Positions 22,613-22,759 of a stretch of 22,759 nucleotides of DNA are shown here, in pieces. The notes under the pieces are model-generated. The model made no database searches, was not told the DNA's origin, and saw only the letters and a program-made list of their open reading frames with translations. Source of the stretch: Bacteroidales bacterium UBA1176 (lineage in GTDB: Bacteria > Bacteroidota > Bacteroidia > Bacteroidales > WCHB1-69); the NCBI GenBank assembly GCA_002311645.1, contig DBYW01000032.1, positions 1 through 22,759 of the forward strand, given 5' to 3'. Within the stretch, counting starts at the first letter, position 1; the number at the start of each line of letters is the position of its first letter. A program made the position numbers and the translations under genes.

Positions 22613-22759
22613 GAAGGGCAAGGAGAGAGGGGATGGTGATTGGGGATGTTCATTGAAAGAATGGAAAGATGTAGCAAATACTCAAGGATTTTTTTGAGAT
22701 TCGCAAAGCGATGAAGTCGGGACAGACAAAAAGAAAAAGAAAAGAAATTAATTAGGATG

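Larger units (their letters stand above)
22170..22759. other. 590-nt right-end region without a supported gene
   Basis: It contains the hpf terminator, about 200 nt (22294-22500) in which I recognise nothing, an AT-rich promoter region, and a leader running to the window end. No tRNA is seen, although tRNA genes and tuf commonly follow hpf in Bacteroidia. Short reading frames here cross the terminator and look spurious. The leader may belong to an rRNA operon or a translation gene starting just outside (possibly at the final ATG). Confidence 0.6.

Overview
The window looks like chromosomal backbone DNA from an anaerobic member of the Bacteroidota, most likely the order Bacteroidales. Four things point there. 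Two secreted proteins end in type IX secretion system (T9SS) sorting domains, one type A and one type B. Most transcription units start with the Bacteroidota -7 promoter box TAnnTTTG. Most genes lack a Shine-Dalgarno (SD) sequence. Lineage-typical families or neighbourhoods are present (DUF3098 between ftsX and uppP, DUF5618, rpsU-xerC-hpf). An HndB/HndC-type electron-bifurcating hydrogenase module and the mutase chaperone MeaB fit a fermentative anaerobe. I see no prophage, insertion sequence, CRISPR array, tRNA or rRNA body.

Left part (1-5808, all minus strand): a hydrogenase/NADH-dehydrogenase module (hndB-like then hndC-like, the latter cut by the window edge) runs off the left end. Behind it lies a three-gene unit, PASTA protein -> T9SS-A secreted protein -> DnaQ-like exonuclease, which ends at a clear terminator.

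Middle (5892-12275): a divergently transcribed PurF paralogue whose glutaminase catalytic residues are gone, a promoter-bearing gene remnant, a DUF5618 gene, and then minus-strand rpmE (bL31), lon and meaB.

Right-middle (12339-15134): an envelope/division operon, ftsX - DUF3098 - uppP - truB, headed by a perfect 15-bp inverted repeat that covers the ftsX promoter. Divergent from it (15205-19542) is a tight three-gene operon: a sugar aminotransferase (WbpE/PorR type), a hexapeptide N-acetyltransferase (WbpD type) and an 867-residue T9SS type-B cargo protein whose ATG directly follows the wbpD stop codon. Because Wbp-type sugars are the anchor for T9SS cargo in Porphyromonas, this operon is the most suggestive functional grouping here.

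Right end (19709-22759): a SIMPL-domain protein, rpsU (bS21), a Xer recombinase, the hibernation factor hpf with a perfect SD, a terminator, and a strong promoter with a structured leader whose product lies beyond the window.

Main points for a second look: the Cys1-to-Gly PurF paralogue, the Wbp-T9SS operon, SD sequences concentrated on rpsU, hpf and hndC in an SD-poor genome, the ftsX-promoter palindrome, the gene remnant at 7373-7512, and the competing hairpins at 22580-22612.
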